DNA from: Catonella massiliensis | GTDB taxonomy: Bacteria > Bacillota > Clostridia > Lachnospirales > Lachnospiraceae | DNA length: 64,000 bases | NCBI RefSeq assembly: GCF_016651435.1 | Contig: NZ_JAEPRJ010000001.1 | Coordinates: 2,480,001 to 2,544,000 of the forward strand | Direction: 5' to 3' | Part shown: positions 1 to 8,533 of the stretch, piece after piece | Numbering within the stretch: position 1 is the first letter of the stretch | Layout of the letters: each line of letters opens with the position of its first letter | Notes under the pieces: generated by a model | Seen by the model: the letters and a program-made list of their open reading frames with translations, nothing else | Databases searched by the model: none | What the model was told of the DNA's origin: nothing | Position numbers and translations under genes: made by a program

Positions 1-31
1 GTACAAGTTTATATAAGGAGGATAGGCAATT

Positions 32-949
32 TTGTACTATAATTTAGCTTCATTTGGAGAAAAACTTAGAAATATAAGAGAAAAACTGCATCTAACACAA
101 AAACAGGCAGCGGATATGGCTTATGTGGATGAAAGAACCTTAAGAAGAACAGAGCAGGGGCAAGTCATACCTAAATTAGAAACACTTGAGGCTCTGTCAG
201 TTATCTACAAGACTGACTTGGTTTCAGCCATCATAGAGAGCCGCATAAATGACTATTCTATATTATTGAAAATGCAGAGGGGTGTAGATCTTAAACTAAT
301 AAATGAAGAAACTTTGAATTTTGATAATGAATTAAAAATACTTGAAGAGATGAGCGATGAGATTGAAAATGAGTATTACAGGATGATTATTACCCGATTC
401 AGATTATTTCTTTACGGTATCAAGTATTATAAAAATAAAGAGTATACAAATGCACTAGAAGCTTATACAAGCGCCATAAGGCAGACTTTAAGTGGCTTCA
501 CCTTGGATAATTACAGAGAATATGAATTCTCATCAATGGAAATAAGGATACTTATGGATGTAGCCCTAGTATTTGATAAACTGGAACAACACGAAAGATA
601 TAAAGATATATTGGCGTTTTGTTTTGAACTGTGTGGTGAAGATAGTGAAATATACCCGAGAATATGTCATAATCTTGCAGCTATTTACAGGTATAATGAA
701 GAGTTTATCAGAGCTCTTGACTATACCTACAAAGGAATTAATTCCTGCAAAAAAAATATGTTTTCCGATACTTTGGCTGTGCTGTATTACGGTAAAGCCT
801 TTGCTGAATGTAAGTTAGGTGATGAAGAGTACAAACATTCTATTAATACAGCTTTAACCCTGTGCAAAGTATTTGGGCAAACAGAGCTACAAGAGAAGAT
901 AATATATAATTGCAAGAATGTCTTAAAAATTGCTGTCACCTTCAAATAG
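32..949 (+). CDS. XRE-family transcriptional regulator with TPR-like C-terminus
   Basis: A 305-residue probable cytoplasmic DNA-binding regulator. An N-terminal helix-turn-helix of the Cro/C1 type lies at about residues 9-63 (FGEKLRNIREKLHLTQKQAA and onwards). The rest is all-helical and rich in paired Tyr/Ala/Leu helices, as in the TPR sensor region of RRNPP (Rgg/PlcR-like) regulators, which often bind short peptides. The start is TTG at 32, chosen because AAGGAGG lies 10 bases upstream and no ATG fits. The upstream side is cut by the window edge, so a neighbouring peptide gene or operon partner cannot be seen. An intrinsic terminator overlaps the stop codon. The regulator class is fairly sure; the target and ligand are unknown. 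Confidence 0.75.
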   Translation: MYYNLASFGEKLRNIREKLHLTQKQAADMAYVDERTLRRTEQGQVIPKLETLEALSVIYKTDLVSAIIESRINDYSILLKMQRGVDLKLINEETLNFDNELKILEEMSDEIENEYYRMIITRFRLFLYGIKYYKNKEYTNALEAYTSAIRQTLSGFTLDNYREYEFSSMEIRILMDVALVFDKLEQHERYKDILAFCFELCGEDSEIYPRICHNLAAIYRYNEEFIRALDYTYKGINSCKKNMFSDTLAVLYYGKAFAECKLGDEEYKHSINTALTLCKVFGQTELQEKIIYNCKNVLKIAVTFK

Positions 950-966
950 AATGTGACAGCATTTTT
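932..966 (+). terminator. Intrinsic terminator of the XRE regulator gene
   Basis: Perfect 8-bp stem GCTGTCAC/GTGACAGC with a 13-base loop, followed by ATTTTT. The left arm lies inside the last codons of the regulator and the loop contains its TAG stop. Confidence 0.75.
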
Positions 967-1022
967 CGTATTAAACCTACATTTTTAGTAATAAATTTCT
1001 CGTAAATATTTTTTTAATTATA

Positions 1023-1604
1023 TTAGCCATAGTAACCTCCCTCTATAATGTGATATTTATTAAGCATATACTCTACTCTATTATAAAATACAACTTCATT
1101 ATTCTTCATATCACAAATTTTAATATTAAAACCTAGGTTATCTTCAAATGAGTGCAGGACAACTTCAGCTTTCTCAAAATTATAAGTTTTATTTTGAAGT
1201 ATCGGTCTATCCTTAAATGCAACGATTTTAAGGAGATTCCCACATTCCCATACCAAGCTGTCATTTACTAGTTCAGTTAAGAGTCGTATATCATTTGGTG
1301 GGATTTCAATAAAATAATCTCCTATCTCATTTTGAGTGACAAAATATAGTTTGTCGATTTTTTTGTCTAACTGATTTAATGACATTAATTTATCTATTGA
1401 TTTGTCCAAATGTACTATTACATAATAATCCTGAATAATGCTTAATAAAATATCCCTTTGAATATCTAACCATAATTTATATTCGTCAACTAAGCTGGTA
1501 CTTTGAGTATTCAAATACAGCGTAAACTCAGAATCATCCGCATTTTTCCCAAAATATATACATTCAAAAATATCTAATTTATTATCTGCTGATTTGATTA
1601 ACAA
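1023..1604 (-). CDS. Unrecognised 193-aa protein, probable orphan immunity protein
   Basis: No family is recognised. The protein is soluble, acidic and mixed alpha/beta, with no signal peptide or membrane segment. The start is TTG at 1604, preceded by GGAGG eight bases upstream; this Shine-Dalgarno site lies inside the end of an upstream open frame (1582-1680) that resembles the tail of a toxin. A small acidic gene starting inside the end of a larger gene is the usual arrangement of contact-dependent or polymorphic toxin and immunity pairs. The role as immunity protein is therefore inferred from layout only. Nothing in its own residues proves it. Confidence 0.6.
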   Translation of the reverse strand: MLIKSADNKLDIFECIYFGKNADDSEFTLYLNTQSTSLVDEYKLWLDIQRDILLSIIQDYYVIVHLDKSIDKLMSLNQLDKKIDKLYFVTQNEIGDYFIEIPPNDIRLLTELVNDSLVWECGNLLKIVAFKDRPILQNKTYNFEKAEVVLHSFEDNLGFNIKICDMKNNEVVFYNRVEYMLNKYHIIEGGYYG

Positions 1605-1680
1605 TTGCTTTTCCTCCCTCTTTCCCTAAAAATGAACCAAATGTTCCTCCAATCATTTGTTCTTTTGGCTTACATAACGC
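1582..1680 (-). pseudogene. C-terminal remnant of a possible toxin gene
   Basis: Open frame of 32 residues with no start of its own, ending in a TAA that overlaps the start region of the 193-aa gene. The last 24 residues contain a glycine-zipper-like run (MIGGTFGSFLGKEGGKAI). A neighbouring frame just upstream reads KPKRYVSQK, so a frameshift may also be present. It is read as the 3' stub of a deleted larger gene, perhaps a polymorphic toxin. The evidence is modest. Confidence 0.35.
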
Positions 1681-1757
1681 TTAGGTTTATGTAATATAAG
1701 TCCTTTCTCATCATGCGTTGAATTCTGCATTATGAAAAAGGGGTGAATATTTGTCAT

Positions 1758-2957
1758 TTAGTAGTCTTGACTCAGCAAAAAATCCACTAAGTGTACGATT
1801 TTTACACCGTTTACATTTCCAGTGGCCAATTCGTCCAATGTCACAACATACTTAGAGTAGTGATCCTTGATAGCAAGGAGATTGGCTATTTCCCGGTCAG
1901 ATTCTTCGGGCAGCTTACGGCATACCTGAACGTAGATACGCTCGTCACGCTGCAATGCTACAAAGTCAATTTCTTTCGTTTCTTTTTTCCCTATATATAC
2001 CTTATAACCTCGACGACACAGCTCAAAATATACTACATTCTCCAACATAGCTGCGATTGACTTCGGATTAAATCCCATGATGCAATATTTTAGGGATGCA
2101 TCTGCCAGATAAAATTTTTCCTGGGTCTTCAGTACAGATTTCCCTTGCAAATCATACCGCTGACAGCGATAGACCACAAACGCCTTTTCTAACCAGCTCA
2201 GATAGTTATATACCGCCTCCACCGACAGGGAACGCCCCTCGCTTTTTAGAAACTTAACAATGGCATTTGCAGAAAAGGTCTTGCCAACATTTTCCACGAT
2301 ATACTTTACACAACGGTTAAATAAATCAAAGTTCGTAATGTTGTGCCGTTTTGTAATATCGTTCGTGACAACAGAGTTATAGATGCCCTCTACAATCTGA
2401 TAGGAGGAACGTTCGTCAAAGCTGCCTAGTGCCACAATGGGGAAACCGCCCAATCTCAGATATTCGTTTAACAATTCCTTAGGAGAGCGGGAATCTGATT
2501 TTTTGAATTCCAAATACTCAGCAAAGGATAATGTATAAACCGGAATGGAAATGTAGCGCCCCGTCAGGTAAGTGGATATTTCTCCTGCCATCAGCTTTGA
2601 ATTAGAGCCGGTTACATAAATATCGGTGTTGGCATTTTCAAGCAGACTATTGACCGCTTTTTCCCAACCTTCAACTTCCTGTACTTCATCCAGCAAAAGG
2701 TAGTACCGCCCTTTATCGGTCATTTTTACCTTTATACCGTTATACATATCTTTGTCTGTCATACCATCGTCAAAATCCTCAGATGTATAACGCATACTAA
2801 TAATATGGTCTGAGGCAACCCCACTTTCAAGCAAATCATCCCGCAGCATATCTAGAATTGTAGATTTGCCACAGCGCCTGATTCCTGCTAATATTTTCAC
2901 AATTGGAGCATCCCGATAAGTTCTTAGCGTATTCATATAGTTTGACCGGATAATCAT
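1758..2957 (-). CDS. AAA-family ATPase with DUF4143 domain
   Basis: A 399-residue P-loop ATPase of the AAA_14/DUF4143 type. Walker A is GIRRCGKST at about residues 25-33, Walker B is LLLDEVQEV with the Asp-Glu at about 90-91, and a sensor-like VTGSNSKL follows. The C-terminal half (about 200-350) is the DUF4143 region, which looks like a winged helix plus a nuclease-fold-like end (KEIDFVALQRDERIYVQV). The start is ATG at 2957 because GGAGG lies 8 bases before it; an upstream frame-mate at 2975 has no such site. Proteins of this family are common, often transferred and of unknown cellular role. It stands alone, facing the intron remnant. Confidence 0.85.
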   Translation of the reverse strand: MIIRSNYMNTLRTYRDAPIVKILAGIRRCGKSTILDMLRDDLLESGVASDHIISMRYTSEDFDDGMTDKDMYNGIKVKMTDKGRYYLLLDEVQEVEGWEKAVNSLLENANTDIYVTGSNSKLMAGEISTYLTGRYISIPVYTLSFAEYLEFKKSDSRSPKELLNEYLRLGGFPIVALGSFDERSSYQIVEGIYNSVVTNDITKRHNITNFDLFNRCVKYIVENVGKTFSANAIVKFLKSEGRSLSVEAVYNYLSWLEKAFVVYRCQRYDLQGKSVLKTQEKFYLADASLKYCIMGFNPKSIAAMLENVVYFELCRRGYKVYIGKKETKEIDFVALQRDERIYVQVCRKLPEESDREIANLLAIKDHYSKYVVTLDELATGNVNGVKIVHLVDFLLSQDY

Positions 2958-3156
2958 GTCGCTTACCTCCTTCACCTTTACTCATATTATACCGAAAAAA
3001 CTCAAAAATATCTATAGTTTTTACTTTAAATCCGTAAAAACTTATTGAATATCATAACATTTTCATACTTATTCTATAAAAATTAATGGGAGTTATGTCG
3101 TATACCAATGCATTGCTTTCTGCTCTCCTTATAACAAGTGTTATATTCTTCATATC

Positions 3157-3271
3157 ACGCTCCCTTCAGATTCGAAGTCAACATAGGCACCCTTGCCTTC
3201 GGCGCATCCTTCCCACTACTAGGGCGGATTAGGGACTTTCACCCTTTAGAAACGTGCGCCGCAAGGCACAC
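3157..3271 (-). mobile_element. Group II intron 5' end remnant (domain I)
   Basis: On the minus strand the sequence begins GTGTGCCTTGCGGCGCACG, continues with GGGTGAAAGTCCCTAATC and GAAGGCAAGGGTGCC, and ends with GAATCTGAAGGGAGC. These are the landmark strings I know from the 5' part of bacterial group II introns in Clostridia. Only about 115 bases are present. There is no reverse-transcriptase gene and no domain V nearby, so this is a dead fragment. Identification is from recalled family sequence, not a search. Confidence 0.55.
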
Positions 3272-3275
3272 AGCA

Positions 3276-3312
3276 AAAGGATGGAATTCCCTCTTGGAGA
3301 TTTCCATCCTTT
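3276..3312. terminator. Bidirectional terminator-like hairpin
   Basis: Perfect 11-bp inverted repeat AAAGGATGGAA/TTCCATCCTTT with a 15-base loop, placed between the intron remnant and the leftward DUF1648-like gene. The arms end in T-runs in either direction. It most likely ends transcription of the membrane-protein gene to its right. Confidence 0.65.
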
Positions 3313-3361
3313 ATTAACATAGAAGATTCTTATTTGCATATGTTTGTAAACAGCATAAATT

Positions 3362-3769
3362 TTAGTTTCCCATGCTAAATACTTTATACAAGAATCTAAG
3401 ACAATTATAGTCTACTAATATAATCGCTAGAATTGAAATTGTGATAATAATAGTGCGTAAAATTTTCTCAACTTTTGTTTTTCCTAAGTATCTATAACTC
3501 AAATTTATCATTGTACGTATAAAATAACCAAAGGCAATTATAACAATGGGAAATAGTAATAGTTCATATTTGCTACCCCATCGATTAATATTTCCTAATG
3601 CATCATAATGTAAAGGGACTTTACTACTGGTGAATGGCAACAAGCATACAGTGACTACAAGAGGAAGAATTGTTATGATACATATTAACCGATGTATGAT
3701 TATTTTACTATTACTTTCTGACTTCCTTTCTATGTCAGACGTTGATATTTGGCTACAAGGATTAACCAT
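3362..3769 (-). CDS. Small membrane protein, DUF1648-like
   Basis: A 135-residue protein with three predicted membrane segments (about 25-45, 70-88 and 108-128). Between the first two lies VPLHYDALGNINRWGSK, which matches the conserved loop of DUF1648 proteins (Pro-x-His-[FY]-x-x-x-Gly-x-x-x-x-[WY]-Gly-Ser-Lys). These proteins are often found near SdpI-type immunity proteins or as small regulators of membrane peptides, but no SdpI domain follows here. The start ATG at 3769 is supported by AAGGAGG nine bases upstream. Single gene; function unknown. Confidence 0.65.
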   Translation of the reverse strand: MVNPCSQISTSDIERKSESNSKIIIHRLICIITILPLVVTVCLLPFTSSKVPLHYDALGNINRWGSKYELLLFPIVIIAFGYFIRTMINLSYRYLGKTKVEKILRTIIITISILAIILVDYNCLRFLYKVFSMGN

Positions 3770-3864
3770 TCTATAATACCTCCTTACTCTGGTGGTTTAT
3801 AGTCATATCATATATTAAAACTGTTCAAAAATCAACGGACTTTAAAAACTTAGAGCAAGGAAAC

Positions 3865-4308
3865 CTACACTTCCTTGCTCATTGTAAAATATCCAAGTTT
3901 TTTATAGCCGCGTTTCTCATATACGGAGATGGCATTTTCATTCTCTTCTTCGACTTCAAGCTTGTATCTCACAGCCTGTCCTTTGTACTTTTCTTCTATG
4001 AAGCAAAAGAAGCTGCTACCTATACCAAGCCCCCTAAAGTCCTCTTTGATATACAAATCCTCTATGAAAATGAGGAGGCCTCCGTACTCCGTGGTGTAAC
4101 TCTTTGCAACCATAGAATAGCCTGCAATCTCTCCATTTTCTTCGATTACATAGCCCTCTATATACGGCAGGTCTGAAAGACAGTCATCTATGTCCCTATA
4201 GAGAATCTCATCTGAGGCTGTATGCAGCACAGCATCAGAATCATAGAACACTCTCATCATCTTAAATATTTCTTCCCTGTCACAAGCCCTAAAATCTCTT
4301 ATTAACAA
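3865..4308 (-). CDS. GNAT-family N-acetyltransferase
   Basis: A 147-residue acetyl-CoA-dependent acetyltransferase of the GNAT fold. The acetyl-CoA binding motif A is visible as LYIKEDFRGLGIGSSFFCFI (about 85-104, with the R/Q-x-x-G-x-G/A core RGLGIG). The C-terminal ENAISVYEKRGYKKLG is the classic motif B region. It starts with TTG at 4308, five bases after AGGAGG, nine bases beyond the stop of the upstream nucleotidase gene, so it is the last gene of the leftward operon that begins near 8184. The substrate is unknown. Confidence 0.85.
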   Translation of the reverse strand: MLIRDFRACDREEIFKMMRVFYDSDAVLHTASDEILYRDIDDCLSDLPYIEGYVIEENGEIAGYSMVAKSYTTEYGGLLIFIEDLYIKEDFRGLGIGSSFFCFIEEKYKGQAVRYKLEVEEENENAISVYEKRGYKKLGYFTMSKEV

Positions 4309-4317
4309 AACAACCTC

Positions 4318-4911
4318 CTATAGCAGGCAGGCTTCATCCAAGGTCCTTGAATAAGCCGGCATAAATTCTCTTAAAAATATCTCCACCTCTTCTAAGTTAA
4401 GCTCCTTAACCGCCTTGAATGTAGCCTTTTCAGCCTGTAAGAACTCGTTATTCCCAGCCTGTTTTTCATCAAGGCATTTGATATAGGCTGAAAGCTTGTC
4501 TGCAGCCTTAACCAGAGCCTTTTCATAGCTATACTCATCTGATGGCTCTAATATCTCCTCGTATTCATCCCTTAAGTCCTCAGGCAGGATGGAGAGAAGC
4601 TTCTCACAGGCGGTATGCTCAATTTCCTTGTAAATGCTCTTTATATCACTGTTAAAATACTTCACAGGAGTAGGCATATCTCCTGTAATTATCTCTGTTG
4701 CATCGTGGTAAAGCCCTATGAGTGCTGCCCTGTCAGCATTTAACACCTTGCCAAGCCTCTTGTTTCCTATGGTACAAAGGGCGTGAGAGAGCAGGGCTAC
4801 TTCAAGTGAATGCTCGCTTAGGTTTTCTTCTCTGGAGTTTCTCATCAAAGCCCAGCGATTGATGTACTTTAGCCTTGACATCATAGCAAAAAAAGAATAA
4901 TCTTCTTTCAT
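4318..4911 (-). CDS. HD-domain 5'-deoxynucleotidase, YfbR-like
   Basis: A 197-residue metal-dependent phosphohydrolase that probably removes the 5' phosphate from deoxynucleoside monophosphates. The HD-domain metal ligands are in the positions expected for E. coli YfbR: His34 (EHSLEVALL), His69-Asp70 (LYHDATE) and Asp138 (AADKLSAY). The substrate-reading Arg-Trp pair (NRWALMRN, about residue 19-20) is also present. ATG at 4911 follows GGAGGG. It lies 8 bases after the CvpA gene and 9 bases before the acetyltransferase, in one operon. Likely role: nucleotide-pool housekeeping. Confidence 0.88.
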   Translation of the reverse strand: MKEDYSFFAMMSRLKYINRWALMRNSREENLSEHSLEVALLSHALCTIGNKRLGKVLNADRAALIGLYHDATEIITGDMPTPVKYFNSDIKSIYKEIEHTACEKLLSILPEDLRDEYEEILEPSDEYSYEKALVKAADKLSAYIKCLDEKQAGNNEFLQAEKATFKAVKELNLEEVEIFLREFMPAYSRTLDEACLL

Positions 4912-4919
4912 TTTCCCTC

Positions 4920-5699
4920 CTACTTAAGTCCGATGAACTTGGCAATTATATTTGATTCGTACAGAAGATTTAAAAAGAAGTTATTTTCTATCTGCTCCAT
5001 TGCCTCCTGAACGAAAGGCTTGTCTATAAATACCATCATAAGGGTAAATATCAGCCATACTATAACTAAGCCCTGGAAGATACCGACAATTCCTCCTCCC
5101 ATGCGGTTTAGCTCATTTAGGACAGGGAGCTTGCTTATTATATTAAGTACCCTGCCAAGCACAAAGAGGCCTACGCTTAAAAGAAAGTACACCGCAATAA
5201 AAGTTCCTGAGTTAATCACTATCCCTGTAAGGTAGATGGCAACTCTGTGGTTGACCTCTTTTTGTATGTCTTCCTTTGCCTTCTTTATATGTTCGTTTTT
5301 AAGTACATCTGAAACAATCTCTTCTACAGCCTTGTTCTCGGTAAGCATCTTGTAAGGAAGATATATTTCATCCATACTTATACCACTCTCACCTTTTTTT
5401 ATGCTTTTATCCTTTTTCTTTGTCTGAACCTTTTTTTCAGGCTTTTCCTGTATTTCTTTCTTTTCCTCGCTCTTACCATAATTCTCAAGGGACTTTTCTA
5501 TCCTTGTAGAAATGGCATTAAAAAACTTCTCATTGTTTCTTAGCTGATTGCTTATAACAGGCGAAATCACAGTGCCTGCAAGGAGAACAACTACAGAGGA
5601 GAACAGCCCGAAGACCGTCCTCACCAGGCCTCTCCTGCTGCCTAAGTAAAAGCAGCCGGCAAATATGGCAATCACCATTATCAGTACAAAATTAGACAT
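4920..5699 (-). CDS. CvpA-family membrane protein
   Basis: A 259-residue protein with the CvpA (colicin V production) topology: two N-terminal membrane helices (about 4-24 and 28-50) with the conserved GSRRGLVRTVFGL loop, then two more (about 155-182 and 200-225). Between the pairs is a long charged insert (about 70-125) rich in Lys and Glu, longer than in typical CvpA proteins of around 160-180 residues. The family is linked to envelope stress and peptide secretion, but its mechanism is not settled. Start ATG at 5699 follows GGAGGA. Third gene of the leftward operon, 12 bases after DUF5711. Confidence 0.85.
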   Translation of the reverse strand: MSNFVLIMVIAIFAGCFYLGSRRGLVRTVFGLFSSVVVLLAGTVISPVISNQLRNNEKFFNAISTRIEKSLENYGKSEEKKEIQEKPEKKVQTKKKDKSIKKGESGISMDEIYLPYKMLTENKAVEEIVSDVLKNEHIKKAKEDIQKEVNHRVAIYLTGIVINSGTFIAVYFLLSVGLFVLGRVLNIISKLPVLNELNRMGGGIVGIFQGLVIVWLIFTLMMVFIDKPFVQEAMEQIENNFFLNLLYESNIIAKFIGLK

Positions 5700-5711
5700 T
5701 CATCCTCCATC

Positions 5712-7067
5712 CTATTCACTAAGTCTCATAACCTTAAGCTTCTTCCCTACAATGGCATAATACCTGGTTCTGACGCCTGCCTGAGTAAAGCTTGTTATTC
5801 CGTCATTAAACTTGTTCTTAAATTTTATATTTCCGTTACTGTCAAAGATTATGCAGTTAGTATCAGAGTAGATCACTATCTCACCGTCATTATAGCTCAT
5901 TCCCTTTGGATTGATATCCACTTCATTACTATAAACTCTTCCTCCGCTGTAATGCATTGAATACAGTACTATTTTACTATTGCTATCTGCTTCTCCCGTA
6001 AGATAATCACTGTCTATGTAGTCATCTTCTATAGCAGAATCACTTGCCACTCCGCCTGTATTTGCCTGTAAAAGAGCACTTTCATCTACCAGAATGGCAA
6101 ATCCGTTCTTATCCTCCGCTATCCTTTCAATCTTCCCTGCCACCTTCTTCTCCCAAAGGATTTCAGGTTCTTTTTTGGCTGCAAAACACACTATCTTGTT
6201 GTCGCCATAAGCGCAGACTGTATTGTTGTCAGCAAATTTTAGCTTAGGAAAGATGGTATCTTCAAAAGGAAAGACTCCCACTATTCTGTCCGCATTCGAA
6301 TTTTCACCGACCTTGTCAAAGTTATAAAAGGTGAGGGTAGACTTTATTTCATTGTTCTCGGTTTTTACATATTCAGTTACCAGCTTAGAGCCATCCTTTG
6401 ACATAGCAAGGGAAAGCGCATATCCATCATCCTTTGAATAGGTCTTTATCTCAGCTTTAAGACTGTTATTCTTATCAAAGGGATTGATTAACTGGATGTC
6501 ATAACCCTTTTCATCCTGCATAAGCACCGCAATCTCTCCCTGCTCCGATATGTCGGTAAGAAGTATGTCATTAAGCATAGTAAGACTTACCTGAGCCGCA
6601 GGCACAGACTTATGATTAACTACAAGGATATTTCTTCCGCCAATGTCGGCAACCACAGCATAACCACTGTTAACTGTAATCTTTGGATTTGTCATATTTA
6701 AGGCAGCATTCCACTCTATTTCAGCTTTTTCATTATAAATGGATATCCCTTCGCTATTGTAAGAGAGCAGTTTGCCATAATCAGTGGCATAGCCCGCATC
6801 CTCAGGCAGAGTTTTTGCTGACTGGGCAGAAACCTCATAACTCTTATATAATTTTTTGCTAAAGAACAGACTCTTTGCGGCAAAGCCTGCAACTGCCACA
6901 AGAATTAAGATTAATATGGCTATCCTTATTTTACCGCCTGATGATGTCTGCTCCTCGTCAGGCTCAAAGTCCTCATCCTCAGGAGATGACAAAAATATGG
7001 TCATGTTATTTTCATTCAAATCCCTGTCATTAGTTAAATCATTTTCATTCTCTTTATAATCGGACAT
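5712..7067 (-). CDS. DUF5711-like membrane-anchored protein
   Basis: A 451-residue protein with an acidic cytoplasmic N-terminus (about 1-45, many Asp/Glu/Asn), one membrane helix (IRIAILILILVAVAGFAAKS, about 47-66) and a large extracytoplasmic part made of short beta-rich repeats. The repeats resemble the blades of a propeller (GISIYNEKAEIEW, NGFAILVDE, GEIVIYSD). This fits the DUF5711 family of Lachnospiraceae. There are no catalytic residues that I recognise. Its position between the coiled-coil membrane protein and CvpA, 13 and 12 bases away, suggests a shared envelope function. The propeller fold is inferred from repeat spacing. Confidence 0.7.
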   Translation of the reverse strand: MSDYKENENDLTNDRDLNENNMTIFLSSPEDEDFEPDEEQTSSGGKIRIAILILILVAVAGFAAKSLFFSKKLYKSYEVSAQSAKTLPEDAGYATDYGKLLSYNSEGISIYNEKAEIEWNAALNMTNPKITVNSGYAVVADIGGRNILVVNHKSVPAAQVSLTMLNDILLTDISEQGEIAVLMQDEKGYDIQLINPFDKNNSLKAEIKTYSKDDGYALSLAMSKDGSKLVTEYVKTENNEIKSTLTFYNFDKVGENSNADRIVGVFPFEDTIFPKLKFADNNTVCAYGDNKIVCFAAKKEPEILWEKKVAGKIERIAEDKNGFAILVDESALLQANTGGVASDSAIEDDYIDSDYLTGEADSNSKIVLYSMHYSGGRVYSNEVDINPKGMSYNDGEIVIYSDTNCIIFDSNGNIKFKNKFNDGITSFTQAGVRTRYYAIVGKKLKVMRLSE

Positions 7068-7080
7068 TATTCACTGCCTT

Positions 7081-8184
7081 TCAATTCTCGGATACCGGCT
7101 GCTTACTTAGCTCAATTACCTCCGCTATGGTAGCGTTAGGATTCTTCTCACTTATATCAACAAGGTTCTTAAGCTTATCGGCATCTACATATTCCTTGCC
7201 TAAGAATACTTCATAGTTTTCTGCAATGTAGAGTCTTCTTTGCTTTATGTAGTCTCTTATTCCCGACAAATCGGTTATAACACCTGAAAGCCTGCTCTTA
7301 TATGCATCTATCTCAGCCTGGTGTGTATTTTTTATTTCATCGGTTACAGCCTGCTTAGTGCTCTCATCAAATACCTTGAGTGCCTCTACTCTCTTTGCGG
7401 CAAGGTCGTCAAGCTGAAGCTTTATATCGTCAATCTGTGCATTGTAGTCTTCAAGACCGTACTGGGTATCATCCTTATCTTTTCTTATGCTTTTATTTAT
7501 TTTGGCAATTACCTTTAGGTTGTTTCTTATTTTGTGTCTTGCATTCTTGCCTGCAGCGATTGTTTCTCTGTATTTTGTGCCTGCAGTCCTAAAGATAATC
7601 ATATATATACCGCCGAATACCAGTATACAAGCCACATAGATAAGTCCTATGGTAGCCGTGGTTACAGGCTTTGGAAGGAAATACCAGATAAGAGCGGGTA
7701 TAACTGCAAAGAAAAATACGAAGGTAAGAAGACAGCACAAAAAGTCTCCAAGGCTCCCCGGCGTAAACAAGGTATAAAATATCCCTGAGTTAAAGAAACC
7801 CGGTGTCTTGTTCTGCTTATACAGCTTTTTTGTCTCTGCCTTAATCTGCTCATTTGCTTCGTAGAATTCGGCTGTTTCCGCACTTATTCGCTCTGACACC
7901 TTACCGTCTCTGTATTTTTCACGCTTTTGGCTGGTTCTCTTTAATAAGCTGTTAAGTTTATCTTCTTCGGTATCAAAGGTTTTTATTATCTCATCACGTC
8001 TTTTCTTGGTTGTATCAGCTATTTCCCTCGCTATAGCCTTTTCTTTATCGGCAAGCGCCCTTTCTGTGCTGTCCTCTGCCGCAACCAATTCTTTTTCCCT
8101 AAGTTCATTCTGGTTAAGGTCTTTTACTTCATCGAAAATTTTTAGCAGAGTATCTCTGCCCTCATTAAGAATGTTGTTAGCCAT
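7081..8184 (-). CDS. Coiled-coil membrane protein of unknown function
   Basis: A 367-residue protein, not recognised. Residues 10-120 and 215-330 are strongly charged heptad-like helices (for example ERALADKEKAIAREIADTTK), flanking a central hydrophobic hairpin of two membrane helices (about 148-170 and 176-197). This is a helix-hairpin-helix layout with both arms probably on the same side. It is the first gene of the leftward operon with DUF5711, CvpA, the HD nucleotidase and GNAT. Possible roles are scaffolding or membrane shaping, but no motif decides this. Confidence 0.75.
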   Translation of the reverse strand: MANNILNEGRDTLLKIFDEVKDLNQNELREKELVAAEDSTERALADKEKAIAREIADTTKKRRDEIIKTFDTEEDKLNSLLKRTSQKREKYRDGKVSERISAETAEFYEANEQIKAETKKLYKQNKTPGFFNSGIFYTLFTPGSLGDFLCCLLTFVFFFAVIPALIWYFLPKPVTTATIGLIYVACILVFGGIYMIIFRTAGTKYRETIAAGKNARHKIRNNLKVIAKINKSIRKDKDDTQYGLEDYNAQIDDIKLQLDDLAAKRVEALKVFDESTKQAVTDEIKNTHQAEIDAYKSRLSGVITDLSGIRDYIKQRRLYIAENYEVFLGKEYVDADKLKNLVDISEKNPNATIAEVIELSKQPVSEN

Positions 8185-8496
8185 ACCATTTCTCCTTATA
8201 ATAATATGATGTGGATGCCATAAGTATATGTCACCCTGTTATAGATCTTCTTGCCGTGATTTACATACATAAGTATATCAGATTAATTGTATAAAGGCAC
8301 TACCTCAGTCTTTTAAAGACAAGGTTTTTAAGATTTTTTTTCTTTTTTACGGCTTTGTCAAATATATATTAATTAAACTTCTTATTTTTTTAATAATTTG
8401 AACACAAAGTAAACACATTTAACCTATATACTTTGTCTTGTAGATGAAGAAAACTTTCCCCAAAGAAATACTTCATCTTCCCCCTCTCATTTAAAT
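8185..8496. other. Intergenic region upstream of the CvpA operon
   Basis: No gene seen. It is AT-rich with an oligo-T tract near 8335-8350. Two TATACTTATG-like strings lie on the minus strand (near 8225 and 8272) and could serve as -10 elements for the leftward operon, but neither has a good -35. The right part (from about 8440) forms the hairpin GATGAAG/CTTCATC and may belong to a short plus-strand transcript ending at the terminator at 8497-8533. Confidence 0.4.
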
Positions 8497-8533
8497 GCAG
8501 AGCTGCTGTACTTGTACAGCAGCTCTGCTATTT
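8497..8533 (+). terminator. Strong terminator next to recR
   Basis: Perfect 14-bp stem GCAGAGCTGCTGTA/TACAGCAGCTCTGC with a 4-base loop, followed on the plus strand by TATTTTT. It abuts the recR stop codon. The T-run is on the plus side, so it fits a plus-strand transcript best, although the hairpin can also act on recR mRNA. Confidence 0.7.

Noticed and set aside
3052..3153. 33-codon frame starting just after the group II intron remnant
   Set aside because: Its apparent ribosome site is part of the intron sequence and the peptide has no features; chance is more likely.
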